Assembly (NCBI GenBank): GCA_020853635.1
Contig: JADYYN010000181.1
Location: forward strand, 1 to 48,746
Origin: Gemmatimonadaceae bacterium
Lineage (GTDB): Bacteria; Gemmatimonadota; Gemmatimonadetes; Gemmatimonadales; Gemmatimonadaceae
Reading direction: 5' to 3'
Length of the DNA stretch: 48,746 nucleotides
In this document: positions 1 through 7,962 of the stretch, one piece after another
How positions within the stretch are numbered: the first letter of the stretch is position 1
How the letters are laid out: each line of letters starts with the position of its first letter
Notes under the pieces: generated by a model
The model's database searches: none
Told to the model about the DNA's origin: nothing
Seen by the model: the letters and a program-made list of their open reading frames with translations, nothing else
Program-made: the position numbers and the translations under genes

Positions 1-336
1 CTTCGGCAATCCCAGGAGCTTGAACTTCGAGCGACCGCATTCGAGCGTGATCCGCTGATCGCCGGTCGCCGAGATCTTCACCGGTGCTGGCGGGAGTTCG
101 CGTGCGATCTCGCTCAACTTGCGCGCAGGGATGGTGATCGCGCCGACCGCTTCGACATCGGCCGTCACTTCGGTGCTCACGGCGATGTCGAGATCCGTAC
201 CCGAGATCCGGATCCCCTTATCGGTCGTCTGCACGAGGAGGTTCGCCAACACCGGCAAGGTCGTCTTGCTCGGCACGGCGGGCGTGACGGCTGCGAGTCC
301 TTCCTGGAGCTTCTCGCGCGTGATGGTGAAACGCAT
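1..336 (-). CDS. dnaN: DNA polymerase III beta subunit (sliding clamp), N-terminal part
   Basis: Ring-shaped processivity clamp that tethers DNA polymerase III to DNA. Only the first 112 codons are inside the window; the gene continues past the left edge. The protein opens MRFTITREKLQEGLAAVTPA and goes on with the typical clamp domain 1 pattern (LPVLANLLVQT, GTDLDIAVSTEV, AITIPARKLSEI). The ATG at 336 is preceded by a purine-rich stretch and fits the family N-terminus exactly. It lies downstream of dnaA on the same strand across a 233-base origin region, the usual dnaA-dnaN order. Identification is secure; the C-terminal two-thirds cannot be assessed. Confidence 0.95.
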   Translation of the reverse strand, partial: MRFTITREKLQEGLAAVTPAVPSKTTLPVLANLLVQTTDKGIRISGTDLDIAVSTEVTADVEAVGAITIPARKLSEIARELPPAPVKISATGDQRITLECGRSKFKLLGLPK

Positions 337-569
337 TCGGATCAGGGCCGAGGGATGGTCATGTGGAACACGGGGACTGCCTGTTGTTTCTAAAGCTTAA
401 TTCTTAATTCGTAGCAGTAGTAGTAAGGTGTGGATTGTGGATGAACGCGGCAACCCGTTGCTGCGTCTCGCCATTCCGCACCGATCTCATGTGCGACCAC
501 CGTGGGGCGCCGGGGAGAACCTGTTGGCGAACGTACCCGGAACCCACACCCACGTGGGAAGTTGTGGGT
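337..569. other. oriC: Replication origin (oriC) between dnaA and dnaN
   Basis: On the dnaA coding strand, two overlapping DnaA boxes (TCATCCACA at 444-436 and CAATCCACA at 437-429) are followed by CC and then a run of DnaA-trio triplets (TTACTACTACTGCTAC, 426-411). Next comes an AT-rich stretch with the heptamer CTTAATT repeated twice (396-409). This box - trio - AT-rich order is the basal origin unwinding element described for Bacillus subtilis, in the same orientation relative to dnaA and dnaN. The AT-rich block stands out in DNA this rich in GC. The dnaA-proximal half has a 9-bp inverted repeat at 540-548/563-571 with CCACA cores. The role is inferred from architecture and gene context. 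Confidence 0.85.
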
Positions 570-571
570 TC
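540..571. repeat. Inverted repeat at the dnaA stop codon
   Basis: Arms GAACCCACA (540-548) and TGTGGGTTC (563-571) are perfectly complementary and enclose a further 10-bp palindrome CCCACGTGGG (549-558). The right arm overlaps the dnaA stop codon. No T-run follows on either strand, so a simple intrinsic terminator is unlikely. The CCACA cores resemble degenerate DnaA boxes in opposite orientation. Confidence 0.5.
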
Positions 572-1967
572 ACGTGGAATGTCGGACCGTTTCCCGCACC
601 TTCTCCACACGCAGCCTGAACTCCGCATTCTCCTTCATCATCTCCCCCACGCGCTCGAGGGAATGGATGACCGTGGAGTGGTCGCGGCCGCCAAAGGCCT
701 GGCCGATCTCCACCAACTGCAGGCCGAGCACTTCACGGGCCAGGTACATCGCGACCTGGCGCGGGACGGTGAGGTTCTTGGTGCGGGTCTTCGACTGCAG
801 TCCTTCCACCGTGGTGCTCCATTCGGCGGCAACACGCTGCTGAATGAGGCCCATCCGATCCTGTCGCTCGGGTCGTGATTCTGCGGCATCATTCGCCCGC
901 AACTTGTCGCGCAACGCCTCGCGCGCGAGGTCCACGGTGATGACGCGGTGTTTCAGCGAGGCGAACGCGAGGAGCTTGATGATCGATCCCTCGAGCTCGC
1001 GGACGTTCGACTGCACGTGATCGGCGATGAAATGCAGCACATCATCGGGGATCGTGTGCTCGAGGTGGTCCATCTCGGCCTTGCGGCGGAGGATGGCGAT
1101 GCGGTGTTCGAGATCGGGCTGCCCGACATCGGCGACCATGCCCCAGGCGAAGCGGGAGGCGAGGCGGGCTTCGAGCTTGGGGATCTCCGACGGCGGGCGG
1201 TCGGAGGTGAGTACGATCTGCCGGCCGGCTTCATAGAGGGCGTTGAACGTATGGAAGAACTCTTCTTGGGTGGAGTTCTTGCCCCCGATGAAGTGCACGT
1301 CGTCAACGAGGAAGAGGTCCGTCTCGCGATAGCGGCGCCGGAAGTCCTGCATGGCGCCTTTGCCGATGGACGTGATGACGTCGTTGGTGAACTGCTCGGT
1401 GGTGATATATGTGACGCGGGTGTTCGGCGCGCGGCGGAGGATCTCCTGCGCGATGGCCTGCATCAGATGGGTTTTGCCGAGTCCGGTGGGTCCGTAGAAG
1501 AAGAGGGGATTGTAGGTCTTCCCCGGGGCCTGGGCGACGGCCATGGCGGCCGCGGCGGCGAGGTCGTTGGACTTGCCGATGACGAAGGTATCGAAGGAAT
1601 ACCGTTCGTTGAGGGAGCTCAGTGTGACATTCGCCGGCTGCTTCTCTGGCTCCATGATGGCTCTTTCCTGCCCCTTAACTGGCACGAAAAGATCCATCTG
1701 CGAGCGCTGAAGGCGCTCGGCCTGAACGCGCAACTCGATCTTCAGCGGGTGCCCGACGGCGACCGGCGCGAGCGATTCTAGGATGGCGGTATGGCGACGC
1801 TCGTTCCACTCGACCGAGAACTGGTCGGGTGCGTTCAGCATCAGCGAATCGCCGGTGAGCTCCGCTGCAGTGAGCGGGGCGAGCCAGGTGTCAACTATGT
1901 GATCCGAAAGCTGAATGCGCGCTCTGTCGAGGAGGCGCGTCCAAACTTCGGTGGCGGTGAGGGACAT
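570..1967 (-). CDS. dnaA: Chromosomal replication initiator protein DnaA
   Basis: AAA+ ATPase that binds DnaA boxes and opens the origin. The 465-aa length is normal. Domain I (about residues 1-85) is followed by a short linker, the AAA+ domain with Walker A GPTGLGKT (159-166) and Walker B LFLVDDVHF (218-226), and a C-terminal DNA-binding domain with the DnaA signature GRDHSTVIHS (427-436). The ATG at 1967 gives the family N-terminus. Upstream there is a promoter (-35 TTGACT, 17-bp spacer, -10 TAGCTT) containing a DnaA box, with a second box in the leader, so autoregulation is likely. The origin lies just downstream. Identification is certain. Confidence 0.98.
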   Translation of the reverse strand: MSLTATEVWTRLLDRARIQLSDHIVDTWLAPLTAAELTGDSLMLNAPDQFSVEWNERRHTAILESLAPVAVGHPLKIELRVQAERLQRSQMDLFVPVKGQERAIMEPEKQPANVTLSSLNERYSFDTFVIGKSNDLAAAAAMAVAQAPGKTYNPLFFYGPTGLGKTHLMQAIAQEILRRAPNTRVTYITTEQFTNDVITSIGKGAMQDFRRRYRETDLFLVDDVHFIGGKNSTQEEFFHTFNALYEAGRQIVLTSDRPPSEIPKLEARLASRFAWGMVADVGQPDLEHRIAILRRKAEMDHLEHTIPDDVLHFIADHVQSNVRELEGSIIKLLAFASLKHRVITVDLAREALRDKLRANDAAESRPERQDRMGLIQQRVAAEWSTTVEGLQSKTRTKNLTVPRQVAMYLAREVLGLQLVEIGQAFGGRDHSTVIHSLERVGEMMKENAEFRLRVEKVRETVRHST

Positions 1968-1982
1968 TCCTGGCCGTGCGGA

Positions 1983-1991
1983 TGTGGATAT
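1983..1991 (-). promoter_or_regulatory. DnaA box in dnaA leader
   Basis: ATATCCACA on the minus strand, one base from the TTATCCACA consensus. It lies just after the predicted transcription start of dnaA and is the second box of the autoregulatory region, 29 bp from the box in the spacer. Confidence 0.55.
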
Positions 1992-2005
1992 CTTCAGGGG
2001 GGTCG

Positions 2006-2034
2006 AAGCTATCCCTCCCGTGTGGACAAGTCAA
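2006..2034 (-). promoter_or_regulatory. dnaA promoter containing a DnaA box
   Basis: On the minus strand, -35 TTGACT (2034-2029), a 17-bp spacer and -10 TAGCTT (2011-2006). The DnaA box TTGTCCACA (2029-2021) starts at the last base of the -35 and fills the upstream half of the spacer. A bound DnaA would occlude RNA polymerase. The start codon is 38 nt below the -10. Confidence 0.7.
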
Positions 2035-2076
2035 CGCTCGTGTATGCAAACCACCGGACATGCCGCATGCCTTGGG

Positions 2077-2105
2077 TTGACCTAAGCCATGAGCCCAGCT
2101 ACGTT
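2077..2105 (+). promoter_or_regulatory. rpmH operon promoter
   Basis: -35 TTGACC (2077-2082), 17-bp spacer, -10 TACGTT (2100-2105), 45 nt upstream of the rpmH ATG. It is divergent from the dnaA promoter, with about 40 bp between the two -35 elements. Confidence 0.65.
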
Positions 2106-2150
2106 TAGCGGTCTGTCCAGCCGTGCATTTTCTCGCCTTTTGGAGCAACG

Positions 2151-2315
2151 ATGGGGAAGCCGACTTACCGCCCGCGCAACAAGCGTCGCATCAAGACGCA
2201 CGGATTCCGCGCGCGCATGGAAACCAAGTGGGGGCGCGAAGTGCTGAGCCGCCGCCGCAAGAAGGGCCGCAAGCGCCTCACGGTGAAGCTGCCGTCGAAG
2301 TACGCTGGCGCCTGA
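2151..2315 (+). CDS. rpmH: 50S ribosomal protein L34
   Basis: Small, very basic protein of the large ribosomal subunit, 54 aa. The sequence has the full family pattern: [20 protein letters not shown], then a conserved core with [10 protein letters not shown]. It lengthens the usual 44-47 residue protein slightly at the C-terminus ([11 protein letters not shown]). A GGAG-containing ribosome binding site (2142-2145) precedes the ATG. It is divergent from dnaA, next to the origin, and leads rnpA, yidD, yidC and mnmE, the standard order in bacteria. Confidence 0.97.
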   Translation: MGKPTYRPRNKRRIKTHGFRARMETKWGREVLSRRRKKGRKRLTVKLPSKYAGA

Positions 2316-2346
2316 GATCGCGCTCCGCTTCCCGCCGACTCGGCGG

Positions 2347-2682
2347 TTGACGCGGTCGGCGGACCTCGAAGCGGTACGCCGTGAAGGGAAGCGATTCCGA
2401 ACCGCCACGCTCGAGGTTCGGTACATCGCTTCCCTTTCGCATCAGACCCGACTCGGTGTGATCGTCCCGCGACACAAGCGGAGTGCGGTCGACCGGAATC
2501 GCGTGAAGCGGAGACTCCGCGATCTGCTGCGGACGCGTGTAGCACCAGCGCTCGTCTCACGTGCGTCGCTCGACGTGGTGGTCCGGGCATTCCCTGAGGC
2601 GTACGCGATGGATCATGCCGCACTGGCGGTCGAAGTGGAGCGCATACTGCGACGACTCGTCGAGGCATCGACGCCGTCGTGA
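2347..2682 (+). CDS. rnpA: Ribonuclease P protein component
   Basis: Protein cofactor of RNase P, which trims tRNA 5' ends. It carries the family RNR motif in [15 protein letters not shown] and is basic throughout. The only standard start codon is TTG at 2347, giving 111 aa and no clear ribosome binding site. The residues encoded just upstream in frame ([18 protein letters not shown]) look like the conserved RnpA N-terminus. True initiation may therefore be further up, at CTG 2305 or the ATC at 2317, with the first possibility overlapping the end of rpmH. The C-terminus overlaps yidD by 4 nt (GTGA). Confidence 0.92.
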   Translation: MTRSADLEAVRREGKRFRTATLEVRYIASLSHQTRLGVIVPRHKRSAVDRNRVKRRLRDLLRTRVAPALVSRASLDVVVRAFPEAYAMDHAALAVEVERILRRLVEASTPS

Positions 2683-2918
2683 AATGGGTGCTGATCTTCT
2701 TCGTCCGCGGATATCAGGTGCTGCTCTCTCCGCTGCTGCCGCCGGCATGTCGTTACACGCCGAGCTGCTCGCACTACGCCATCGACGCCCTCGCGAAGCA
2801 TGGGGCGATTCGTGGCAGTTGGCTCGCGGCGCGGCGCATCGCGCGGTGTCATCCGTTCCATCCGGGCGGTCACGATCCTGTCCCGGACCCTCAGCCCAAG
2901 TCCTCTCGTGATGGATAA
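2679..2918 (+). CDS. yidD: Membrane protein insertion efficiency factor YidD
   Basis: Small membrane-associated protein that assists YidC-dependent insertion. At 79 aa it has the family features: an N-terminal amphipathic/hydrophobic stretch ([17 protein letters not shown]), the conserved [11 protein letters not shown] with two cysteines, and CHPFHPGG(H/Y)DPVP near the C-terminus. Start is GTG at 2679, overlapping the rnpA stop (GTGA), which suggests translational coupling. Its stop overlaps the yidC start by 8 nt. Confidence 0.95.
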   Translation: MKWVLIFFVRGYQVLLSPLLPPACRYTPSCSHYAIDALAKHGAIRGSWLAARRIARCHPFHPGGHDPVPDPQPKSSRDG

Positions 2919-4629
2919 GCGTTTCTTCCTCGCGTTGCTGCTCACGGTCGGCGTCATCCTCGTGACGCCACGTCTGTTCCCCGGGCCGCCGATCCCGGTG
3001 ACGAGCACCACAGGTGATTCTCTGGTGGGGCCGACGGTCGGCACGATGGACTCGACCGGCACTGCCGCACGACAGAACGCCGTGAGCACGGCGACCGCCA
3101 CCGGAACGCCGGCCACCATGCAGGCCGCGAGTGCGGACACCACCGCCCGCTTCACGCCCGAGACACTGCGACTCGAGAACACGGTCGCCGCGTACTACTT
3201 CAGCACGCTGGGCGCCTCGTTGATGTCGGCCGAGCTGCCGAACTATCAGCGCCTCAACGGCGACAGCGGCGTCGTGCGTCTGCAGCACGGCGCCGAACCG
3301 CTCATCCGGTATCGTCTGATCAGCGGTCGCGATACCATCGCGCTCGACCGCCTGCCCTTCACGGCCACCGAAGAACGCCTCGGCGCCGAACAGCGGCTGA
3401 CGTTCACCGCGGCGGTGAACGGCGGCACGGTGCGGATCGCGTACACGCTCTCGGTCGACAACTATCTCGCCGGCATCACGGTGCGCGCCGAGGGGATCCC
3501 GGCGCCGGCGTTCCTGCTCACGTCGCTGCCGACGGGGTTCGATTCACAGGAGCGGAACATCAAGGAGGACGTCCGCAGCCTCGGATACGCGGTGCGGACC
3601 GTCGCCGGGAGCGAGGAGCTCATCCACTTCTCGAGCCCGGATCCCGGCGAGCGCCTCGTGCGCCCAGGGCCGTTCAGTTGGGCGGTGGCGAAGAGCAAGT
3701 ACTTCGTGGTGGGACTCATCACACGCGATACGACGGCCGCCGGTGCGATCGCCGAGGTGCAGGTGCGCGGTGCGGAGCGTGTGAACAAGGAAGCGGTGCG
3801 CGCGGAGGCGACCGCCATCACACCGCTAGGCCCCTCGGGCGTTGCGTACGATCTCTACGCCGGTCCGCAGGAATGGAAGCGCCTCATCGCGCTCGGCCAG
3901 GAGTTCGAGAACGCGAACCCGGTCGGCGGGTGGTTGAGCGGCATCGTGCAGCCGTTCGCGACCATCGTGATGCGCATGCTGCTGTGGATGAAGTCGACGC
4001 TGGGGATCGGCTACGGATGGATCCTGGTGATCTTCGGCGTCGCGCTGCGCCTGTTGCTGTGGCCGCTCAACAGCAAGATGATGCGCACACAGATCAAGAT
4101 GTCGAAGCTCGCACCTGAACTACAGGAAGTGCAGAAGAAGTACGCGACCGATCGCGCGAAGCAGCAGGAAGCGATGATGAAGGTCTATGCCGATCACGGC
4201 ATGAACCCTTTCTCGCAGCTCACGGGCTGTCTGCCCGCCTTGCTGCCGATGCCGATCTTCATGGCGCTCTTCTTCGTGTTCGGCAGCACGATCGAGTTCC
4301 GCGGCGTGCCGTTCCTGTGGTTCCCGGACATCTCGGTGGCCGATCCGCTCTATCTGATCCCGATCCTGATGGGTGCGACGATGTACCTGCAGACGTGGAT
4401 CTCGCAGCGCAACGTGCCGCCGAATCCACAGATGCAGATGATGACGTGGATGATGCCGTTGATGATGACGGGCTTCGGGTTCTTCTGGGCGGCAGGCCTG
4501 AACCTCTACTGGTTCGTGCAGAACTTGGCGGCGATCCCGCAGACGTGGCTGATCGCGAACGAGCGCGCGAAGGCGCAGGGCACGGTCGTGGCGGTGGTGT
4601 CGGATGGGGGCGGGAAGTCCAAGCGCTGA
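2911..4629 (+). CDS. yidC: Membrane protein insertase YidC
   Basis: Inner-membrane insertase/chaperone of the Oxa1 family, working alone or with SecYEG. The start is ATG 2911 ([20 protein letters not shown]), giving 572 aa with an N-terminal membrane anchor. It has a long periplasmic beta-sandwich domain (about residues 60-340), as in Gram-negative YidC. The C-terminal conserved core has five-helix topology and the conserved groove arginine in [15 protein letters not shown]. The coiled-coil loop ([20 protein letters not shown]) and the Met-rich [12 protein letters not shown] segment are present. It overlaps yidD upstream and mnmE downstream. Confidence 0.97.
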   Translation: MDKRFFLALLLTVGVILVTPRLFPGPPIPVTSTTGDSLVGPTVGTMDSTGTAARQNAVSTATATGTPATMQAASADTTARFTPETLRLENTVAAYYFSTLGASLMSAELPNYQRLNGDSGVVRLQHGAEPLIRYRLISGRDTIALDRLPFTATEERLGAEQRLTFTAAVNGGTVRIAYTLSVDNYLAGITVRAEGIPAPAFLLTSLPTGFDSQERNIKEDVRSLGYAVRTVAGSEELIHFSSPDPGERLVRPGPFSWAVAKSKYFVVGLITRDTTAAGAIAEVQVRGAERVNKEAVRAEATAITPLGPSGVAYDLYAGPQEWKRLIALGQEFENANPVGGWLSGIVQPFATIVMRMLLWMKSTLGIGYGWILVIFGVALRLLLWPLNSKMMRTQIKMSKLAPELQEVQKKYATDRAKQQEAMMKVYADHGMNPFSQLTGCLPALLPMPIFMALFFVFGSTIEFRGVPFLWFPDISVADPLYLIPILMGATMYLQTWISQRNVPPNPQMQMMTWMMPLMMTGFGFFWAAGLNLYWFVQNLAAIPQTWLIANERAKAQGTVVAVVSDGGGKSKR

Positions 4630-6019
4630 TGTCCGCGGCGATACCATCGCCGCGGTGGCGACGGCGGCCGGCACGGGCGCTCTCGCCGTCCTCCGAGTGA
4701 GTGGGCCCGCCGCGGCGACGATCGCGGCGGGCCTCGTCACACCTTGGCCGCTCATCGCGCGGCGTGCCACGCGCGTGCGACTGGCCGACCCGGACACGGG
4801 CGCGGTGCTGGACGACGCGGTCGCCACGTGGTTCTCGGCGCCGCACTCCTTCACCGGCGAAGACGTGCTCGAACTCTCCGTGCACGGTGGTGGGTATGTG
4901 AGCGCGCTGGTGCTCACAGCGCTCGTCGCCCGCGGCGCTCGCCCGGCGTTGCCTGGCGAGTTCACCGAACGCGCGGTGCGTGCGGGGAAGCTCGACGTGT
5001 TGCAGGCCGAAGCGATCGGCGACCTGATCGCGGCGCGTTCGCGTGCGACCCACCGCGCCGCACTGCGTCAGCTCTCCGGCGCACTCACGCGACAGCTCGC
5101 CGAGTTGCGCGAGGCGCTGCTGCACATCGAGGCCCTGCTCGCGTACGAGATTGATTTCCCCGAGGAGGACGACGGCCCGCAGCCTCGGTCTCGTGCAACC
5201 GAGGCCGGTGTGGCGGTCCTCGGGGTGCTCGATCGTCTGCTCGCCACATTGCCACAGGCAGTGCGGGCACGCGAGGGGATGCAGGTCGTGCTCGCGGGTG
5301 CACCCAACGCGGGCAAGTCGTCGTTGTTCAATGCGCTCCTGGGCGACCCGCGGGCGATCGTGAGTGATGTGCCGGGGACGACGCGCGATGCCATCGAAGC
5401 GATGCTCGATGCCGACCCGTGGCCGTGGCGGTTGATCGACACCGCGGGGCTGCGCGACGCGAGCGAACCGGTGGAACGGCTTGGTGTGGAGGTAAGCGAG
5501 CGTCGTCTCGCCGGTGCCGATGTGGTCTTGGTCTGTGCGGACGATGATGACCGCCTTGCCCACACCCTCGCGCAGATCGCGGCACTCTCACCGGCGCGCC
5601 GCGTCGCGGTGCGTACGAAGGTCGACGACGCGCGTGCGGCGGCGATGTGGACGCCCTCGCCGGCGCTAGACGCGGTGTTGCGGGAACCTGGTGCTGCGGG
5701 CGCCGTCGCGGTGAGCGCGATTCACGGTATCGGTCTCGACGCACTCCGCGCCGCGTTGACGGCGGTCGCGCAGGCCGTGGAGCCCGAGCCCCCGGAGTCA
5801 CAGCCCATGATCCTGCGCGCGCGTCACGCCGCCGCGCTCCGCAGCGCACGCGAGGAAGTCACGGCATTCCTCGACGCGTGGGAATCGCAGTCACTTCCGG
5901 CGCCGGTCGTAGCGACGCATCTCCGCGCCGCGGTGCACGCGATGGACGAACTGATGGGCACGATCGACATGGACGACATCCTCGGCCGTGTCTTCCGGGA
6001 TTTCTGCGTGGGCAAGTAA
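4604..6019 (+). CDS. mnmE: tRNA uridine-5-carboxymethylaminomethyl(34) synthesis GTPase MnmE
   Basis: With MnmG it makes the cmnm5U34 modification at the tRNA wobble position. It has an N-terminal tetrahydrofolate-binding domain (DTIAAVATAAGTGALAVLRVSGP), a central helical region and an inserted G domain. The G domain shows G1 GAPNAGKSS (about 231-239), G2 TTRD and G3 DTAG. The C-terminus ends FRDFCVGK, containing the catalytic cysteine of the C(I/V)GK motif. The length (471 aa) fits. The ATG at 4604 overlaps yidC by 26 nt; it is the only plausible in-frame start before the conserved DTIAA. It ends just before a bidirectional hairpin. Confidence 0.96.
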   Translation: MGAGSPSADVRGDTIAAVATAAGTGALAVLRVSGPAAATIAAGLVTPWPLIARRATRVRLADPDTGAVLDDAVATWFSAPHSFTGEDVLELSVHGGGYVSALVLTALVARGARPALPGEFTERAVRAGKLDVLQAEAIGDLIAARSRATHRAALRQLSGALTRQLAELREALLHIEALLAYEIDFPEEDDGPQPRSRATEAGVAVLGVLDRLLATLPQAVRAREGMQVVLAGAPNAGKSSLFNALLGDPRAIVSDVPGTTRDAIEAMLDADPWPWRLIDTAGLRDASEPVERLGVEVSERRLAGADVVLVCADDDDRLAHTLAQIAALSPARRVAVRTKVDDARAAAMWTPSPALDAVLREPGAAGAVAVSAIHGIGLDALRAALTAVAQAVEPEPPESQPMILRARHAAALRSAREEVTAFLDAWESQSLPAPVVATHLRAAVHAMDELMGTIDMDDILGRVFRDFCVGK

Positions 6020-6057
6020 TCCACCATCCCATATCCGCTATCCACCATCCAGCATAA
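6019..6057. repeat. GGATGG-type degenerate intergenic repeat, copy 1
   Basis: Immediately after mnmE the minus strand reads as degenerate GGAT(G/A)G units (GGATGGTGGATAGCGGATAT, then GGGATGGTGGAT). Similar tracts occur at about 7171-7200, 24325-24340 and 28450-28487, always in gaps between genes. Confidence 0.5.
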
Positions 6058-6063
6058 CGACAA

Positions 6064-6093
6064 CGCGCGGCCGGCCCCGGAGCCGGTCGCGCG
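6064..6093. terminator. Bidirectional hairpin between convergent genes
   Basis: 12-bp stem CGCGCGGCCGGC / GCCGGTCGCGCG (one G-T wobble) with a 6-nt loop, in the gap between mnmE (+) and the Zn-protease gene (-). The flank on the minus-strand exit is T-richer (TTGTCGTT) than on the plus exit. It probably terminates transcription of both genes. Confidence 0.6.
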
Positions 6094-6121
6094 TGTCCAC
6101 CTAGCGGTACACCGATTGAGT

Positions 6122-7060
6122 TTATGCTGTTCGGCTGGCCGCGTCGGCGAGGTGCATGAGTTCCTGCGCTTCGGCGCGGAGCGCCCAAGCGATCCCACGT
6201 TCGGCGATGGCATCCTCCACCATCTTGGCGCCGATCCAATATCCCGCGCGCTCCGGCAGGATGTAGCGTTGCACGGTGCGCGCTTCATCGCTCATGCCAC
6301 CGGAGAGCCAGCGCAGACGCAGGCCGAGGCCGGCGCGGTCGAGGTCGTCGGTGACGACGCGCGAGAGCACGGACTCGAGTTCGCGCACGCGAGCATACTG
6401 ACGGCGCTGGAATCCGTAGTACTCCCAAGGCGCGTGGCCCGGGCTCAGCAGTCGCGAGGCGTGGACGGCAAGTCCTTCATTGACGAGATGCTCGCGGAGT
6501 GTTGCGGCACGCCCCGTCTCCCAATACGAATAGAAACCACCGCCGGCGCCGATCACGCGGCGCATCTCGGCGCGGCTGACGGGCGAGGTGTAGCGCACAC
6601 AATGCGCGATCTCGTGCGCGAGCCACATGGGGATGAGCTCGGGGTCGAGCCCGAGCCCGCGCGTGGACGGATTGGCGACGCTGGTGAAATGCTCGAGACA
6701 GACAAACGCGACGCCACGGCCACCGACGACGAGCTCGCCGGCGTTCGCGGCGCCGACGCCGGCCATGAGGACGACGTCGATCGTGGAGTCGATCTCGAAG
6801 AGTTCGTGACAGGCGGCTTCGGCCTGGCGCGCGAGGGCGACGACGTCGGTGCGCTCGAGCATGGTGCGCAGGTCGCTGCGGTCGGCGCGGACGGTCTCGC
6901 GCACGACGTCATTGAAGTGCGGCCCGGTGGGCTCGATGACGTAGTTGTGCCAATACGCCCCGAGAACCGCGCGGTGCGTCTCGAAGTAGCGGTGGTACGC
7001 TGCGACAGGATCGCTGCTTTGGAGCACAGCGAAGAAGTCGGGCAGCAGGTTGATCAGCAT
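6122..7060 (-). CDS. Predicted Zn-dependent protease, DUF2268-like
   Basis: A 312-aa protein from ATG 7060 with a gluzincin-type zinc motif HEIAH (residues 149-153) and a candidate third ligand in NEGLAVHAS (Glu195). This matches DUF2268 predicted Zn-dependent proteases. No signal peptide or membrane segment is seen, so it is probably cytoplasmic. The substrate is unknown. A TTG at 7108 would add 16 residues (MIPRDSVDRSTPRPHR) and sits close to the predicted transcription start, so that start is not excluded. A promoter (-35 TTGTCT, 17 bp, -10 TATTGT) and a perfect CRP-type palindrome at 7206-7221 lie upstream. Family call is good; function is inferred. Confidence 0.8.
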   Translation of the reverse strand: MLINLLPDFFAVLQSSDPVAAYHRYFETHRAVLGAYWHNYVIEPTGPHFNDVVRETVRADRSDLRTMLERTDVVALARQAEAACHELFEIDSTIDVVLMAGVGAANAGELVVGGRGVAFVCLEHFTSVANPSTRGLGLDPELIPMWLAHEIAHCVRYTSPVSRAEMRRVIGAGGGFYSYWETGRAATLREHLVNEGLAVHASRLLSPGHAPWEYYGFQRRQYARVRELESVLSRVVTDDLDRAGLGLRLRWLSGGMSDEARTVQRYILPERAGYWIGAKMVEDAIAERGIAWALRAEAQELMHLADAASRTA

Positions 7061-7119
7061 TCGGTGGGGTCGAGGCGTGCTGCGATCAACGGAGTCGCGC
7101 GGGATCAATCACCGGGCGA

Positions 7120-7148
7120 ACAATACCAGTCCACGTGATTCCAGACAA
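7120..7148 (-). promoter_or_regulatory. Promoter of the Zn-protease gene
   Basis: Minus-strand -35 TTGTCT (7148-7143), 17-bp spacer, -10 TATTGT (7125-7120). The transcription start would fall near 7112, giving a leader of about 50 nt to the ATG at 7060. Confidence 0.55.
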
Positions 7149-7170
7149 GAGGACGTGAAAGGGAACAACA

Positions 7171-7200
7171 TTAGATGGTGGAGGATGGAGGGTGGATGGC
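7171..7200. repeat. GGATGG-type degenerate intergenic repeat, copy 2
   Basis: Plus strand AGATGGTGGAGGATGGAGGG and following TGGATGGCGG, in the gap below upp. Same unit style as the tract after mnmE. Confidence 0.45.
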
Positions 7201-7205
7201 GGGGG

Positions 7206-7221
7206 TGTGACGGACGTCACA
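7206..7221. promoter_or_regulatory. CRP/FNR-type palindrome
   Basis: TGTGACGGACGTCACA has the half-sites TGTGA and TCACA separated by 6 bases, exactly the CRP consensus; arms of 7 bp are perfect with a GA centre. It is centred about 100 bp upstream of the predicted start of the Zn-protease transcript, a possible activator position. It lies within the 66 bases below upp. No CRP-family gene is visible in the window. Confidence 0.55.
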
Positions 7222-7287
7222 ATCAGCGGGCGCACGTCCGTGCTCGCGACGGCGCGAGTGGCACCGGGAACTGCGCGAGCGACTCCG

Positions 7288-7935
7288 CTACCGAGTGCCG
7301 AACAAGCGATCGCCCGCGTCGCCGAGTCCGGGGAGGATGTAGCCGTTCGCGTTCAGCTCGCGGTCGAGCGAGGCGGTGAAGATGTGCACATCGGGATGCG
7401 CGGCGTGCAGTCGCTTCACGCCTTCCGGTGCGGCGACGAGGCAGAGGAACTTGATGCGCTGGGCGCCGGCCCGCTTGAGTGAGGTGACTGCGCTCGCCGC
7501 ACTGCCGCCGGTGGCGAGCATGGGATCGAGCAGGAAGAAATCACGTTCCGCGGCGTCGCCCGGGACCTTGAAGTAGTAGTCGACCGGCTCGAGCGTGTCG
7601 TGGTCGCGGTAGAGCCCGATGTGTCCGACACGCGCCGACGGCACGAGCTTGAGCACTCCTTCCACCATGCCGAGTCCGGCGCGCAGGATCGGCACGAGCG
7701 TGAGCTTCTTGCCGGCGACGCGCTGTCCGGTGGTGGTCTCCAGCGGAGTTACGACCTCGGCGGATTCGAGCGCGAGATCGGCGGTGGCTTCGTAGGCCAT
7801 GAGCATCGCGATCTCGTCGACGAGTTCCTTGAAGATCTTCTTGGGCGTCGCCTGATCGCGAAGGATCGCGAGCTTGTGCTGCACGAGCGGATGCGAGACG
7901 ACGGTGAGTCCGGGCAGCGCGGGGGTGGTCAGCAT
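7288..7935 (-). CDS. upp: Uracil phosphoribosyltransferase
   Basis: Pyrimidine salvage: uracil + PRPP gives UMP + PPi. The 215 aa from ATG 7935 match the family length (about 208-215). The N-terminus reads [20 protein letters not shown], the regulatory flap region and [27 protein letters not shown] follow, and the PRPP-binding loop is [15 protein letters not shown]. The C-terminal uracil-binding part has [16 protein letters not shown]. An in-frame extension further upstream is not family-like and overlaps the divergent small gene, so ATG 7935 is preferred. Only 27 bases separate it from the divergent gene at 7963. Confidence 0.97.
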   Translation of the reverse strand: MLTTPALPGLTVVSHPLVQHKLAILRDQATPKKIFKELVDEIAMLMAYEATADLALESAEVVTPLETTTGQRVAGKKLTLVPILRAGLGMVEGVLKLVPSARVGHIGLYRDHDTLEPVDYYFKVPGDAAERDFFLLDPMLATGGSAASAVTSLKRAGAQRIKFLCLVAAPEGVKRLHAAHPDVHIFTASLDRELNANGYILPGLGDAGDRLFGTR

Positions 7936-7962
7936 GGTCGAAAAGTTAGTATCTTCGGCAGC

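Noticed and set aside
435-878. Plus-strand open frames across oriC and dnaA
   Set aside because: They read antisense through dnaA and across the DnaA boxes and trio; no family pattern or ribosome binding site.
4120-5563. Long minus-strand open frames under yidC and mnmE
   Set aside because: Skewed Arg/Ala/Pro composition, no motif, and both plus-strand genes are certain.
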